Shown here: positions 53,616-64,000 of the stretch, piece by piece
Layout of the letters: the number at the start of each line of letters is the position of its first letter
Position numbering within the stretch: the first letter of the stretch is position 1
NCBI GenBank assembly: GCA_002116315.1
Contig: KZ107844.1
Coordinates: 930,001-994,000 of the forward strand
Length of the DNA stretch: 64,000 nucleotides
Direction: 5' to 3'
Source: Epicoccum nigrum
Lineage: Eukaryota; Ascomycota; Dothideomycetes; Pleosporales; Didymellaceae
Translations under genes and position numbers: made by a program
The notes under the pieces: model-generated
Databases searched by the model: none
Seen by the model: the letters and a program-made list of their open reading frames with translations, nothing else
What the model was told of the DNA's origin: nothing

Positions 53616-56600
53616 CTAAATTCCTTCCACCATCGTTACCGGCGGCGTCTGCGCACCCGCTCCATCCGCTCCACTCCTCTGGTTACTCGCATCGAGCCTC
53701 GCCTGAGGCGCTCTCTTCTCGCCGAAGTTGTGCAACCGCTCGCCGATGAGGTACACCTCGTCTCGGACCACGAGCCTCCACCTAGTCACAATCTTCGCCA
53801 CCACTCTGCCTGCGAACATGAACACGATAGCGAGCCCAACAGCTGGGAAGCTGTAGCGCCAGATCTGGCTCTTCATTGCATCGCTGGCGCCGCGATAGAC
53901 CAGATGCGTTGAAACCCACGCCACGGATGCAGGGACTGCGATGGCGATGGAGAAGAGCGCGAGGACCGGAAGCACGAAGCAGCGCGTAGTGATCCTTGCA
54001 TTAGGGTGAAGATATCCGCCTTCGATGACCTGGTTGAATGCTTGTGCAGGTCGAGTATTGCGATTGAAGAGGAGACGCGCAGCGAGTCGAGAGTACAGGA
54101 AGCCCAGCGTCCAATCCTGAATCAAGTGAACGACGTGGGGATCGCTGGGGCCCATCCAAGCGTGCAAAGGCATCAGGAAATAGAGCTCAATAAGGACTGC
54201 GCACAGTAAGGGGATCGCGAAGATCAGCGAAGCCCACACATAGCTAAAACGGAGTACTATCAGGCTGAATTGGCTTGCTGTGGATGCGAAGGAGCGGAGC
54301 TGGTACAGAGGCGAGACGTCTGGACGGTTGAGTGAGGCAGCGAGCTTGTAGGCCTGATAGCAGCTGTACGCAACGCTACCGAGAGTGTAAACGCCAAGCG
54401 AGAAAGCATGGATGTCGTTCATCTCTACTGTTGGAGGCAGGCAAAGGGAGAACAGATAGCGGCCGAACATGAGCGGAATAATAGTGACACTGACTCCACT
54501 TATGCCCATGAAGATCCAGATGGTGATGACGAAACACGCAATGCGAAGCCGGAACCAGGGGGGGATGTAGACCATCTGCACCAAGTCCGAGTTGTGCACG
54601 CCCCCGTCGGTGTTGCCGTCCTTGCGAACGTTGTCCTTGTCTACGTCAACGAAGACTGCTTGTCCCTTAGGCACACGGCACTGGTCGGAAGCAGGTGCAC
54701 GCACATATCGACCATCAGGGACAAAGTAGGTGTCGACAGAGCCATTCTCGTTTGGTGGCTCCGCTTCGTTCTCAGTGTCCTGCGGAGTGTTGACTTCGCC
54801 CTTGCGACCAATGACCCAGCCAAACCAGGTGGTGTTGATGTGGTGACCTTCCTCACTCTCGGTTCGTTCGTTGAAAAGGAAGTGTGATAATCTGAGAGCA
54901 CCGGCACACTTCTTGAACCACCACGTACAGACCGTGTGTAGACCTTCCCCTGGCTTGTACGCTTTTATGATGACCGGGGTGAGGAAGTTGTAGAAGAGTA
55001 GGTCCAGCGGGAATTCGAGGGATGGCGCTTCTGTGGTCCAATGGATTGGCAACACACCGTACGTGACGCGACTCAATGTCCACACGACCCCTCCGAGGCA
55101 CACGATGACAAGTGCACCATACACAAGAGCGCTAAATGCTATTTTACGAAGTTGTGTGGTGACACTACGCTCGAGAACGTCTCGAACTGGGTGGAAAGTT
55201 GGATCGTCTGGGTCTCGGATGAAATACAAAACTCCCTTCCTCATGATCTTGCGACACATAGCGACGAAGAGGGCGAAATGGAACATGTAGCAAGTACCAA
55301 TGAACCAGTGGACGAAGCCAGCTGTCCAAGGACTCTCACATGCAAAGCGCCATCTGGAGTAGATCGTCGCGTCCCTGAACAGAGGAAGCATTGCAAGGTC
55401 GAGTAACAGGCCGCAATACAGTGGGAAGGCCAACATCTCGATACTGATGATAAGAATCACTTTCAGCACGCCACCTGCTTGTTGTAAAATGTCGGAAATG
55501 ATACGCTCAACCCTCTGGCCTTGCTGGGACGTGCTGAACGGCGTCCCACGTCTTAGGTAGATAGCTCCGGCCAAGGCGAAGAACGTATACCCGGCAAGGA
55601 CAGCAATCAATCTGTCGTTCGCCGTCCAGTAGTCCAGAGCAGACGTGACGGTTTCATCGGCGCCCAGATCCATATCGAGGGTTATCTTGTAGGATTTTGA
55701 TGTCCATATCCAGGTGATAAGAGATCTGCTTTGTTGGATTAGATGCCCGACGCTGCTTGATACGAAGCCAAGTCCCCTCCACAAGAGCTTAAAAGCTGAT
55801 TCATTCTGCGCTTCCTGGAGCACAGCACCAAACACAGTGTTTGTCTGGTTCATGGCGAATGATGTCGAGTTCTGCAAGGTACGCAGGGCCGCATGCGAGT
55901 TGATGGATAACTTGAAATAACCAGGGCTGGTAGAGAGCGACGAGTTCAGGAGTGCTTGGGTAATGCGGATCACAGCGTTCTTGACGATCGACTGTGTGGG
56001 CAAGATAAGACGACGGAGAGTATCCTCGAGATAGCCAGGCTCGCCCTTAGTCGAGAGCTTTACAATCGCCAAGAGAAACTGAGATGTCCAATACGCAAAA
56101 CCGCCAGCTGCCACGAGTGTGACATCTACCAACAGATCAGTCGCTGTGGCGACGATCTGTAGGGGTAGCTTGATAAAGAGGGCGACTGGGCTACCTACGA
56201 ATAGGATGACCACTTTGCCCCAAAGATACGGTAGCCAGACAGCGCAAGCCAGAGTTGCGGAGATCAAGACGGCACTGAAAACAGCATTTTGGAAAAGTCC
56301 AATGAGCGGGCCTTGCATGCCAATGAGCTCGAGGATACCCTCCAGGTCTTCTGCATCATCGATGGCGTCTTGGTCATTAACGTCGATGCCGGCCCGAGCG
56401 GCTGCGGCTGCGACTTCAGGATCTTGAATAATTACCGGTACATCTGCCGGCTCGAGAAGCTCATTGTTTGCGAGTGGCACGAAGGGTGCCTCATCTTCAA
56501 TGTTACGCACAACGTGCTCGTCGTTCGCAGGTTCCGCTGGTGGTAGTGCGGCAGGATCTGCAGGGCCGTAAATCCAGTCCATGATAATGTCGAGTACTGA

Positions 56601-58811
56601 AGCCTCCTGAGCCTCCACCGGTGGAGGACGTGCATCAGTAGCCGCATTCGTTTCGTTCGGAGTAGGAGTGTTGTCCCGGTCCACGCCAGACTCCGGTGTA
56701 GAAGTCGAAGCTTCTACTCCGGCATCCATCGTAGTTTCTACATGGATGCCGTCTTCGGTACTCGCGCTGTCTTCTGTACTCAAGTCGTTCCTTTGAGCAT
56801 TGTCGTTGTCTTGGGGAAGATCATCGTTGGCTCTACCTTTGCCCTTGTCTCGTGGTCGCCGTCCTTCCAGCGCTTGGTCGGAATCGTCTCCCACATTGAC
56901 ATCGGCAACCTGCTGCCAACTTCCACTACTGTCCTCGCTTCCAGGCTCGTTGTCAGAGTGTGTGGCATCTGGTTCATGGTCTCCTGATGCTTCTGCATCT
57001 TCATCATCCCAATTGTCTGGAACATTCTCTCCAGAAACATCGTCTGAAGCAACCGGCACATTGTCGAAGGACCACGAGCTGCCTTCTTCAAGACTGCGGC
57101 GTATATGAGTGGCAATAAATGACTTATCCCTTGCAGGCATTTCCGGTCGCTGTGAAGATTCTGGGTCATTCTCTTCAACAAGTTCAGTTGACTCCCTGCG
57201 TTCCTTTTGAAGGGTGGTAGAGGTGGAAGGAAAGTTAGACCCAGTAGGACTTGACCCCTCCTCTTCCGCAACTAGCATTGCATACGCGTCAATCAAGGAT
57301 TGGCTGAAGATCGCTCTGATCATTTTGAGCTGTTCGACAGGCATGCCTTCGAAGGCGGATAGGTCATCTTCATCAGATGCCACACCAGATTCCAAAACTT
57401 CTTTCAGAAGAGGAGTCAAGTCAGGGTTCTGCAACCTCAACTGAAAAGCGAGCTCTCGTTGCCTGCGCAAGAACCCGTTAGGGCGACGGGCTCCAAGTTC
57501 CAATGCTCCTGCAACTGTAGTAGGATCTGGATCGGATAAATCTCTTGTGTTGACCTGGTTGTTGATCTCGTCATCTTCATCATGTTCTACGTTCCTTTCT
57601 TGCTCGTCAGGAATGTGCGCGACAAGCTCGTCCGGTACCTGAGCTACAACTTGTTCTTGAGGCATAGCACCATCTCCTCCAAGAGCTACCATGTTGATGA
57701 CCGGCTGTTGCTGAACCACCCATTCCCTGATGAGAAAAATCAAGATGAAAGCAAGGACGACCGACATGGTTATAATTTGTCCCTCAAAAACATCGATCAG
57801 GAACCGATTGGCTGTCTGCGAGTTGAACCAATGGAACCAAGAGATGTCCGACAAAAGCGAAGGACTGCGAAAACCCAGCGAAGAATTACGGAAGCCCAGC
57901 GCGTCCGTCGTGAAATTTAGCTCGGTGCCATTTGACATGGCAGGCGCAAGAGAAGTGGCCGGGTACTGCCAGCCGAGATACATGCGCTTCAGGATCGTCC
58001 ACAGAAGCGGCTCGTTTGCGGTGAAGACCTGTTGTTGAGTCGTCGGTGGCAAGGAAGACATCAACAACTTAGACAAGGTCAGATTGTGTGCTGTGCCGTT
58101 GGCCTTCGCAGCGTCGAGTGTGGAGCGAATCGCTTCGAGATCGGTCGGGTCAGACATGATGGTCCTATTGCGATCTGTTGCATCTGGGAGACCCGCGAAG
58201 CTTCCGGGCGCCCAGCCGCCATCTCCTACCCAGAAAAGGCTGCGCCAGACCACGCGCATGCACCAAGGCAATAGTATCAGCCATACAGATGCCACCAGGA
58301 CTCCTCTGCACCAAGTGAGGAACATGTTGAGAACATGCAGAGCAGCGCGGCGCAGGAAGACGGCCGTGGGTATGCGGCTGGGCATGCCGGGATGGTACAG
58401 CTTCGTGAAGCGAAAGGACGTCTTGCACAGCTCGCAGTGCTTCTTTTGGGTGTGGGACAACCACTCCATCAAGCACTCCTGGTGGACGTACTTGATACTA
58501 CCGCTGCACTTGCAAGGGTAAAATAGCGGCTCGTCAACTGTGCCCTCCCCGCGGCATATACGGCAAGTGTCTGCTTCGTCTCGGTCGCCCATGTTCGAGG
58601 ATGTGGAGTGCGTGTCGTGGAAGGCGTCGTTCTCAGCACCGGACGCCGTGTCGTGTGCCTGGCTCTGGCCCTGGCCGAAGAGCCCCGTATCGAGCGGCCC
58701 TGTGTCGGTGGCCATTATGTCGATAGCTGTGTGCTTGTGTACGGCGATTGCGTGAGACTGGCTGTGTAGATTGGTTGTGGTTTGGCCGATAGCCGCAACG
58801 GAGTGGCTCAA
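53616..58811 (-). CDS. SSM4: ER E3 ubiquitin ligase DOA10/SSM4 (MARCH6 family)
   Basis: This is an intronless 1731-codon frame, in the size range of filamentous-fungal homologues and larger than yeast Doa10. The N-terminal RING-CH finger is complete: Cys83, Cys86, Cys100, Cys102, His110, Cys113, Cys126 and Cys129 (CRICRGEG..YPCKCSGSIKYVHQECLMEW..CELC). Two membrane helices follow, then a long acidic, Ser-rich disordered loop (about residues 400-800). Many further helices follow, including the conserved TD-like region around LIGLFQNAVFSAVLISATLA and KVILIISIEMLAFPLYCGLL, and the C-terminal conserved segment WRLVVRDEVYLIGERLHNFG. The protein sits in the ER and inner nuclear membrane and ubiquitinates misfolded or short-lived proteins for proteasomal degradation. 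An alternative start at 58715 (MATDTGPLDTGLFGQ) removes 32 low-information residues and cannot be excluded. Confidence 0.96.
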   Translation of the reverse strand: MSHSVAAIGQTTTNLHSQSHAIAVHKHTAIDIMATDTGPLDTGLFGQGQSQAHDTASGAENDAFHDTHSTSSNMGDRDEADTCRICRGEGTVDEPLFYPCKCSGSIKYVHQECLMEWLSHTQKKHCELCKTSFRFTKLYHPGMPSRIPTAVFLRRAALHVLNMFLTWCRGVLVASVWLILLPWCMRVVWRSLFWVGDGGWAPGSFAGLPDATDRNRTIMSDPTDLEAIRSTLDAAKANGTAHNLTLSKLLMSSLPPTTQQQVFTANEPLLWTILKRMYLGWQYPATSLAPAMSNGTELNFTTDALGFRNSSLGFRSPSLLSDISWFHWFNSQTANRFLIDVFEGQIITMSVVLAFILIFLIREWVVQQQPVINMVALGGDGAMPQEQVVAQVPDELVAHIPDEQERNVEHDEDDEINNQVNTRDLSDPDPTTVAGALELGARRPNGFLRRQRELAFQLRLQNPDLTPLLKEVLESGVASDEDDLSAFEGMPVEQLKMIRAIFSQSLIDAYAMLVAEEEGSSPTGSNFPSTSTTLQKERRESTELVEENDPESSQRPEMPARDKSFIATHIRRSLEEGSSWSFDNVPVASDDVSGENVPDNWDDEDAEASGDHEPDATHSDNEPGSEDSSGSWQQVADVNVGDDSDQALEGRRPRDKGKGRANDDLPQDNDNAQRNDLSTEDSASTEDGIHVETTMDAGVEASTSTPESGVDRDNTPTPNETNAATDARPPPVEAQEASVLDIIMDWIYGPADPAALPPAEPANDEHVVRNIEDEAPFVPLANNELLEPADVPVIIQDPEVAAAAARAGIDVNDQDAIDDAEDLEGILELIGMQGPLIGLFQNAVFSAVLISATLACAVWLPYLWGKVVILFVGSPVALFIKLPLQIVATATDLLVDVTLVAAGGFAYWTSQFLLAIVKLSTKGEPGYLEDTLRRLILPTQSIVKNAVIRITQALLNSSLSTSPGYFKLSINSHAALRTLQNSTSFAMNQTNTVFGAVLQEAQNESAFKLLWRGLGFVSSSVGHLIQQSRSLITWIWTSKSYKITLDMDLGADETVTSALDYWTANDRLIAVLAGYTFFALAGAIYLRRGTPFSTSQQGQRVERIISDILQQAGGVLKVILIISIEMLAFPLYCGLLLDLAMLPLFRDATIYSRWRFACESPWTAGFVHWFIGTCYMFHFALFVAMCRKIMRKGVLYFIRDPDDPTFHPVRDVLERSVTTQLRKIAFSALVYGALVIVCLGGVVWTLSRVTYGVLPIHWTTEAPSLEFPLDLLFYNFLTPVIIKAYKPGEGLHTVCTWWFKKCAGALRLSHFLFNERTESEEGHHINTTWFGWVIGRKGEVNTPQDTENEAEPPNENGSVDTYFVPDGRYVRAPASDQCRVPKGQAVFVDVDKDNVRKDGNTDGGVHNSDLVQMVYIPPWFRLRIACFVITIWIFMGISGVSVTIIPLMFGRYLFSLCLPPTVEMNDIHAFSLGVYTLGSVAYSCYQAYKLAASLNRPDVSPLYQLRSFASTASQFSLIVLRFSYVWASLIFAIPLLCAVLIELYFLMPLHAWMGPSDPHVVHLIQDWTLGFLYSRLAARLLFNRNTRPAQAFNQVIEGGYLHPNARITTRCFVLPVLALFSIAIAVPASVAWVSTHLVYRGASDAMKSQIWRYSFPAVGLAIVFMFAGRVVAKIVTRWRLVVRDEVYLIGERLHNFGEKRAPQARLDASNQRSGADGAGAQTPPVTMVEGI

Positions 58812-59756
58812 TTAATCATCGAGAGCAGTGGCAGCTGCGCTGGCTAATATTGGTTCGTCGAGGGCTTGTACCAAAAAACGGCTGGCTTGCTTGCTTGCAT
58901 AGCAAACGGCGCAGTGAAAGACGCGAGGGCACGTATAGCGCAAGCAATGATTTACAAGACTGGTAGGGGCGCCCCGTTCATCCGTTCATCTTCGGAACAG
59001 GTGCGGAAGTCGCGATCTCGCCGCGGCTGGCTTGGCACTTCACGCTCCACTTCGGCCGTTTGTCAGGGTCAGGGAGAGTGAGATTCTGTGCGGGGTCTGA
59101 CAACCAGCATGAGCGAGAAGCAAGCACAGGGGCGCGTCACACAATGCGCAGCACTTCCGGCTTTGCTGGTTCACCGGGCCAGCTGTGATGGCGCAGATGC
59201 ATACAAGGAGTTCGTGGAGCGGAGCTAAGCACACGATGCGACAGCAGGGCCAGTGGTGTCGCACATGGACAAGCATCATGAAGCACTTCGCTCCAGGCAG
59301 GGCCGAGACGACCAGAACTGCCAGCCGCGCACCTACACAGTAGTGTTAGACTACCACACTACTTATCGCTGCCGCGCTGCACCAGCCATCACGCTCCTTG
59401 CCGCGTCCATCTCTCCTACGACTCGCGCCCTGCCTTGTTATTCCTGGTTTTTGGTGCCGTCTGCACGTGCCATTACATCACACACAAAGCTCTGGTGTAG
59501 AGCTAGCGGGTATCTAGCAGCCATCACTTATCGTCAATCAATCACAAGCCGAGAGCCTTGTGTTTCCAGCTAGCTCTCCACGGCCCTGCAATCACTCACT
59601 GAGTGAGTCTCTGCCATCCCTCGCTCTTCCCTATTTTGCGCCGGACAGACATCGCAGGTGCCTCCAGTTGCACCACGCCCGCGTTGTCAGCAACAAAGGG
59701 TCCCCACAGCACGCGAGCAGCTGCTGACCATCTACCCAAGTTGCAATACCGCGACC
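58812..59756. other. Divergent promoter region
   Basis: 945 bp between the DOA10 start and the start of the repeat protein. No gene or repeat is recognised; it should hold both promoters. Confidence 0.45.
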
Positions 59757-62700
59757 ATGGCCAATCCACAAAGCAACGGCCGGGCAAGGAAGACGACGAA
59801 GCCCAAGGCCAATGGCTATCTGAACGGCTCACCCAACGTCGGCTCGATCAACGGCCAGTCTAACGGGCACGCAAGCAAATCACAGTCTTCGAGTGTTGCC
59901 GTGCGCCAGAGGAAACCAAGAAGGACATTCACAGGAGCTGTCACAAGCATCGTGCTGAGGTGCGCACAATTACCGTCTCTACAGCTCAAATAGCTCTGCT
60001 AACACTTGTGTCAACAGACTGTCGATATGGTATTTTATTCTTACCGCTGCCTTCAGGTGCCCGTCCTCTTTGACACAACTGAACGATTCATCTCCCCGCG
60101 TCTGCGCTCCGTACCTGCAGGCTCGTGCCTACGCGACACCTTACCTCGACCCTTACTACCAGACCTACCTTGCGCCCCACGTTGAGAAAGCTAAGCCATA
60201 CGCCGATCGCTTTGAACGCCAGGTTTACACACCCGCCGCCAGTTTCACCAAGAAACAATACGCTACGTACGGCGCGCACAGGGTTGAGCAAGCACAGAAG
60301 CAGGCTGTAGCTAGCTGGGACAAGACTGTTCGCCCGCATTTCCTGACTGCACAGAACGCTGCACAGGCACAGTATGATGTTCATCTTGCACCCCACGTCA
60401 CGAAGGCATCCAAGGCCGCTGGTCCCTACTACAAGCAGGCCAAGACCACATCGCAAGATGTCTACCACAAGTCAGTCCTTCCGGCATACGAGGCCTCCCT
60501 TCCATATTTGCGCAAAGCTCGCGTACAGGGTCACCACATTATTGTTGATGTCGTGTTTCCCAACGTTCGCTCCGCCAAGGATATCACATGGTCCTTTCTG
60601 ATCCGCAACGTTTGGCCTCAACTACGAGTTCTCTACGGTGACAACGTCGAGCCTCAGCTGGTCCGTATCTCCGAGCGCCTTGGCCGCTACCGCGATCAGA
60701 AGAAGGTTGAGTCTGTCGCCAGTGCTGCCGGTTCTGAGACGTGAGTATTCTCTTCTCCTCGTTAGACTTCACTGATCGTTCCTAGCTCTACTGTTGCAGC
60801 CGATGCCAAGATCGTTCCCACTATCGCTGCATCGAGTTCCAGCTCGCTTGCCTCTGTCGCGTCCGCATCCATCAGTTCTGCTACTGAAGCAGCTTCGAGC
60901 GTGGTCAACAGCATCTTGGGCAGTGACCCGTCCGGTGCTGCTATCCCTGAGGCATCGATCGACCCCAAAGATTCTGGCCTCTCACCTGAGGAGCTCAAGG
61001 AGAAGCTGGAAGAAGATCTTCGACAGTGGCAGACCAAATTTGCCGCTGCTGCTGACAAGGGCGCTGAGGATTTGGAGCAGCGTGTCTCAGAGATCACCCA
61101 GCGTCAGGTTGAGAAGGGCGTCAACGGACAGGGCAAAGCCTTGATTGTCAAACTTGAAGAGAGTGCCGATTCGTCGATCGCTAAGCTGAAGAGCTTCATC
61201 AAGAGCACCGTCAAGGCATCGCCTGAGGATGCCTCTGAGAAGGATCTTGAGGCTGCTTTGGAGCAATGCAACACCAAGGCCCGTGAGCTTGGACAGACAG
61301 TCAAGCAGAAGACTCAGGATGTCCGCGAATGGAGGGCTTCCTACGACACAGAGACCGACACCCTTGTACAGGCTGCTGTCAGGAGCACTGTCGAGGTTCT
61401 TGAGAAGATCCACGGTCTTGGTCTGCAGGAAGTCGGAATGCGCTGGGCTTGGACAGATGGTGTAACGTACAAGGACTGGCAGAAGTACCACCAACTGAAG
61501 TCCACCCTTACAGAGTGGCAGGCTGAGGTTGAGCTGGTTGGTGCCAGGCACGAAGGTCTCAAGATCGCTCACGAAGAAGCCAAGCATATCGAGGATGAGG
61601 CCATGGCTGTTGCTGCTAGGAACGTCAACGAGCTGGTCCGCCTTAAGGATGTTGCCAAATGGAAGCTATGGGCCGAGGACGCTACTGACGATTTCACGAA
61701 CAACGCTGTGCCCCCTCGCGTTCGCAAAGTAGCCCAACAAGTCATTGACAACGTAGAGGACGCCTCGTCGAAGGTTTCAGAGGCGATCGTCGGTTCCGAA
61801 ACCCCTGCCAGCGAAAGCGTAGCTTCTTCGATCAAGAGTGCTGCCTCTGATGCATCCTCGAAAATCTCTGCTGCTTCTGCCAAGGTTTCCAAGTCTGTCG
61901 TTGGCTCAGAAACCCCTTCGGCAGAGAGCGTGCTCTCGCAGGCTTCCAAGGCGGTTGTTGATGGTGCGTCCAGTGTCAGCAGTGGCGCAAGCGAGGCCGC
62001 GAGCAGTGCGTCCAGCGCTGCATCTCAAGCGTACGAGTCACCAAAGAAGGTCTGGGGCGGTGTAGCTGCTCAGGTTCTTGTTGAGGCCCGTGAGCCTGTC
62101 TTTGATGATGTCATCGAAGAAGACGAGGACACAAACTACTCAGCTAAACTCCAGAGCATTGTTGCCGATGCCGGTGACCGTGCAGCGGAGTTGACCAGGG
62201 CCGTCAGCGAAGCTCTCCTTGGTGCTGCTAGGACTCAGGGCAGCGTCGAGTCTGCTACATCTCTCGCAAGCGAACAGTACGCCAAAGCTATCGCTGCTGC
62301 TTCTAAGGCACTGTACGGTACACAGCAGCAGCCTCTTGAGAGCGCTACTAGCGTGGCCTCTGTAAAGTTTGCTGACGCCGTCACTGCGTAAGTACTCTCT
62401 GCACCCACAAGTTTTCCATTACTGACATCCCTTAGTGCATCTTATGCCATCTACGGTACTCCAACTCCAACTGCTGTCATCAAGACTGTGCAGGTCGAAG
62501 TGAGCTCACGTTACAGCAACGCCGTCAGCCTTGCCAGCGAACAGCTCGAGAACGCCAAGTCCCAGCTTTCGATTCTTGCTTCCGGGACACAGAAGCCTGC
62601 TTACCAGACACTGTTGTCGGGTTTCGAGAAGGCATACTCTGACTCTGTCGCTGCTGCTAGCCAGCAGCTTCAGGCCGCTCTCCAACTGACTGGGTCAGCC

Positions 62701-64000
62701 AAGAGCTACGCTGCAGGCCCCACTCAGGGCTATTTCGAATCTGTCTCTTCTATCGCTTCGTCGAGGCTATCCGAAGGCCTCAGCCAAGCTTCGGCTCAAT
62801 TCTCCTCTCAACCCACTTCCGGTGTGGACAGCGCGCGCCGTCAGTACTACGAGGCTATCGGACTTGCCCACGGGCGCTACTCTGAGTTCCTGGGCGCTGC
62901 TTCAAGCGCCGTCTACGGTCCTCAGCAAGGTACTGTGGAGTCTCTTGCATCTGTTGCATCTGCCTCCGCAAAGTCCCTCGCTTCAGCTGCTTCGATCTCA
63001 GCAGCCTCTGTCGTGTCTGGTGTATCTGACAACGCCCAATCCGTGGCTTCAAATGCCCAGGCTGCTGCTGAATCCGTAGCATCGCAGGTCAGCTCAGGCG
63101 TGATTGGGTCCGAGACACCATGGACCGAATCCATCGCTTCTCAAGCCAGCGAGAACTGGGAAGCTCTGATTGCAAAGGCTAGCAACCAAGTCTATGGACA
63201 GCCCACCCCTTGGGCCGAGTCCGTCTACTCTCAGGCTGGTGCATACGGAGCACAAGCAACTGCACAAGCCGCCGCGCAATACGCTGGCATCTCAGCTCTT
63301 ATTTCCGAACTGGTCGTTGGTAAAGAACCTGACTTTACCGAGAGCGTGATGAATCGCTTCGCATCAGCATACTCAACTGGCTTGCCCGCTGTTGTTGCCT
63401 CTGCCGAATCTTACGTCAATGAGCAGTACGGTTCAGCCAGCTCTTACGCTGGTGAAAGCTTCGAGGCTGCAACTGATTACGCTGCTGACGCCTACGCATC
63501 CGCTTCTTCGGTTGTCAGCTCTATCTTCACACCACCGGCTGCCGTAGAGACTATTCTCAGCCAGGCTAGCGCACAGATCGATCAAGCCCTGGAGAGTGCC
63601 TCCATTGCGGTCTACGGCACCCCCAAGGGTGCGGCTGAGCAGGCAAGTGAGTCTGTTGCAAGCGCGTACTCTTCTATCCAGTCTCAGGTGAGCGAGGCTA
63701 TCTATGGAACCAAGCAGGCCCAGGATAGCTTCACTGCCGCCGCAGTCAGCGCTCAGGCTGCCATCAGTGCGGCCATCTTTGGAACACCCACTGCTACTGG
63801 CTACGTCGCTTCTGCTACCAGCGGTGCATCCGACACATACGGGTCTGTCGTTAGCGGTGCTGGCGAGGTTTACAGCTCTGTTGCTAGCGGCGCTGGAGAA
63901 GCATACGAATCAGTTGCCTCGGCCGCCAGTGAGAATGCTGGCTATGCCTACTCCAAGATCAGCTCTGCTGTCTACGGCCCCGAGCAGGGCGCTATGGAGA
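59757..64000 (+). CDS. Very large Ala/Ser-rich repeat protein, 5' part (runs off window)
   Basis: Four exons are visible: 59757-59959, 60018-60740, 60786-62387 and 62436 to beyond 64000. Introns are 58, 45 and 48 nt and phases agree. At least 1363 residues are encoded before the edge. The N-terminus is basic and Ser/Asn-rich, followed by one hydrophobic segment (LSIWYFILTAAF), a likely membrane anchor. Next come pseudo-repeats of the type APHVEKAKPYADRF / APHVTKASKAAGPY, amphipathic and LEA- or apolipoprotein-like, then a conserved WSFLIRNVWPQLRVLYGDNV block and a long helical region. From about 61.7 kb onward the chain is dominated by a motif VxGTPxPxxESVxSxAS, with variants such as VGSETPASES, LYGTQQQPLES, VYGPQQGTVES and VYGQPTPWAES. 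Fungal homologues exist under uninformative names ('transcription factor hoxa13-like'); nothing here suggests a homeodomain. The function is unknown, with lipid or membrane association a reasonable guess. Confidence 0.85.

Overview
The window is nuclear DNA from a filamentous ascomycete (Pezizomycotina, most likely a Dothideomycete). Genes lie on both strands with no operons. Introns are short, mostly 45-66 nt, with GT..AG ends and CTNAC-type branch sites. The gene set is fungal: HAL4/SAT4-type kinase, Zn2Cys6 regulator, NUP82, an Ayg1-like hydrolase and an X325/BIM1-like copper protein. The class-level placement is inference from protein style. I found no tRNA, rRNA, CRISPR array or recognisable transposon. 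All splice models below were built by eye from donor, branch and acceptor motifs plus phase agreement.

Layout, 1-25 kb. This part is gene-sparse. An unusual SDR-fold protein (+) and a HAL4-like kinase (-) are followed by a 4.4 kb stretch without a supportable gene. Then come a cysteine-rich membrane-protein gene carrying two in-frame TGA codons (+), a Dal5/allantoate-type transporter (-), a STRAP-like WD40 protein (-), the mitotic kinase Wee1 (-) and hexokinase (-). Large non-coding stretches flank wee1 and hexokinase.

Layout, 25-46 kb. The order is an unknown acidic-tailed protein (+), an Ayg1-like alpha/beta hydrolase with a repetitive charged tail (+), a dienelactone-hydrolase-family enzyme (-), a Cir_N/LENG1-like spliceosomal protein with two micro-exons (-), a conserved fungal protein of unknown function (+), PRP6 (+), an F-box-like protein (+), a Zn2Cys6 transcription factor (+), a secreted single-pass membrane protein (+), a 4'-phosphopantetheinyl transferase (-), and the vitamin B6 glutaminase PDX2 (+), which shares a short divergent promoter with the transferase.

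Layout, 46-64 kb. Cap-binding protein CBP20 (-) and NUP82 (+) are head to head. They are followed by an X325/BIM1-like GPI protein (+), the ER E3 ubiquitin ligase DOA10/SSM4 (-), and the 5' part of a very large Ala/Ser-rich repeat protein (+) that runs off the right edge.

Functionally this is a mix of housekeeping genes: RNA processing and export (Cir_N protein, PRP6, CBP20, NUP82), cell cycle (Wee1), glycolysis (hexokinase), B6 synthesis and ER quality control. Accessory genes sit among them. The Ayg1-like hydrolase and the PPTase both relate to polyketide metabolism, but no polyketide synthase is present, so I do not call a biosynthetic cluster. The most unusual items are the two-TGA gene, the Ayg1-like fusion tail, the repeat protein at the right edge, the tandem duplication across the PDX2 stop codon, the micro-exons, and several degenerate tandem repeats between genes.
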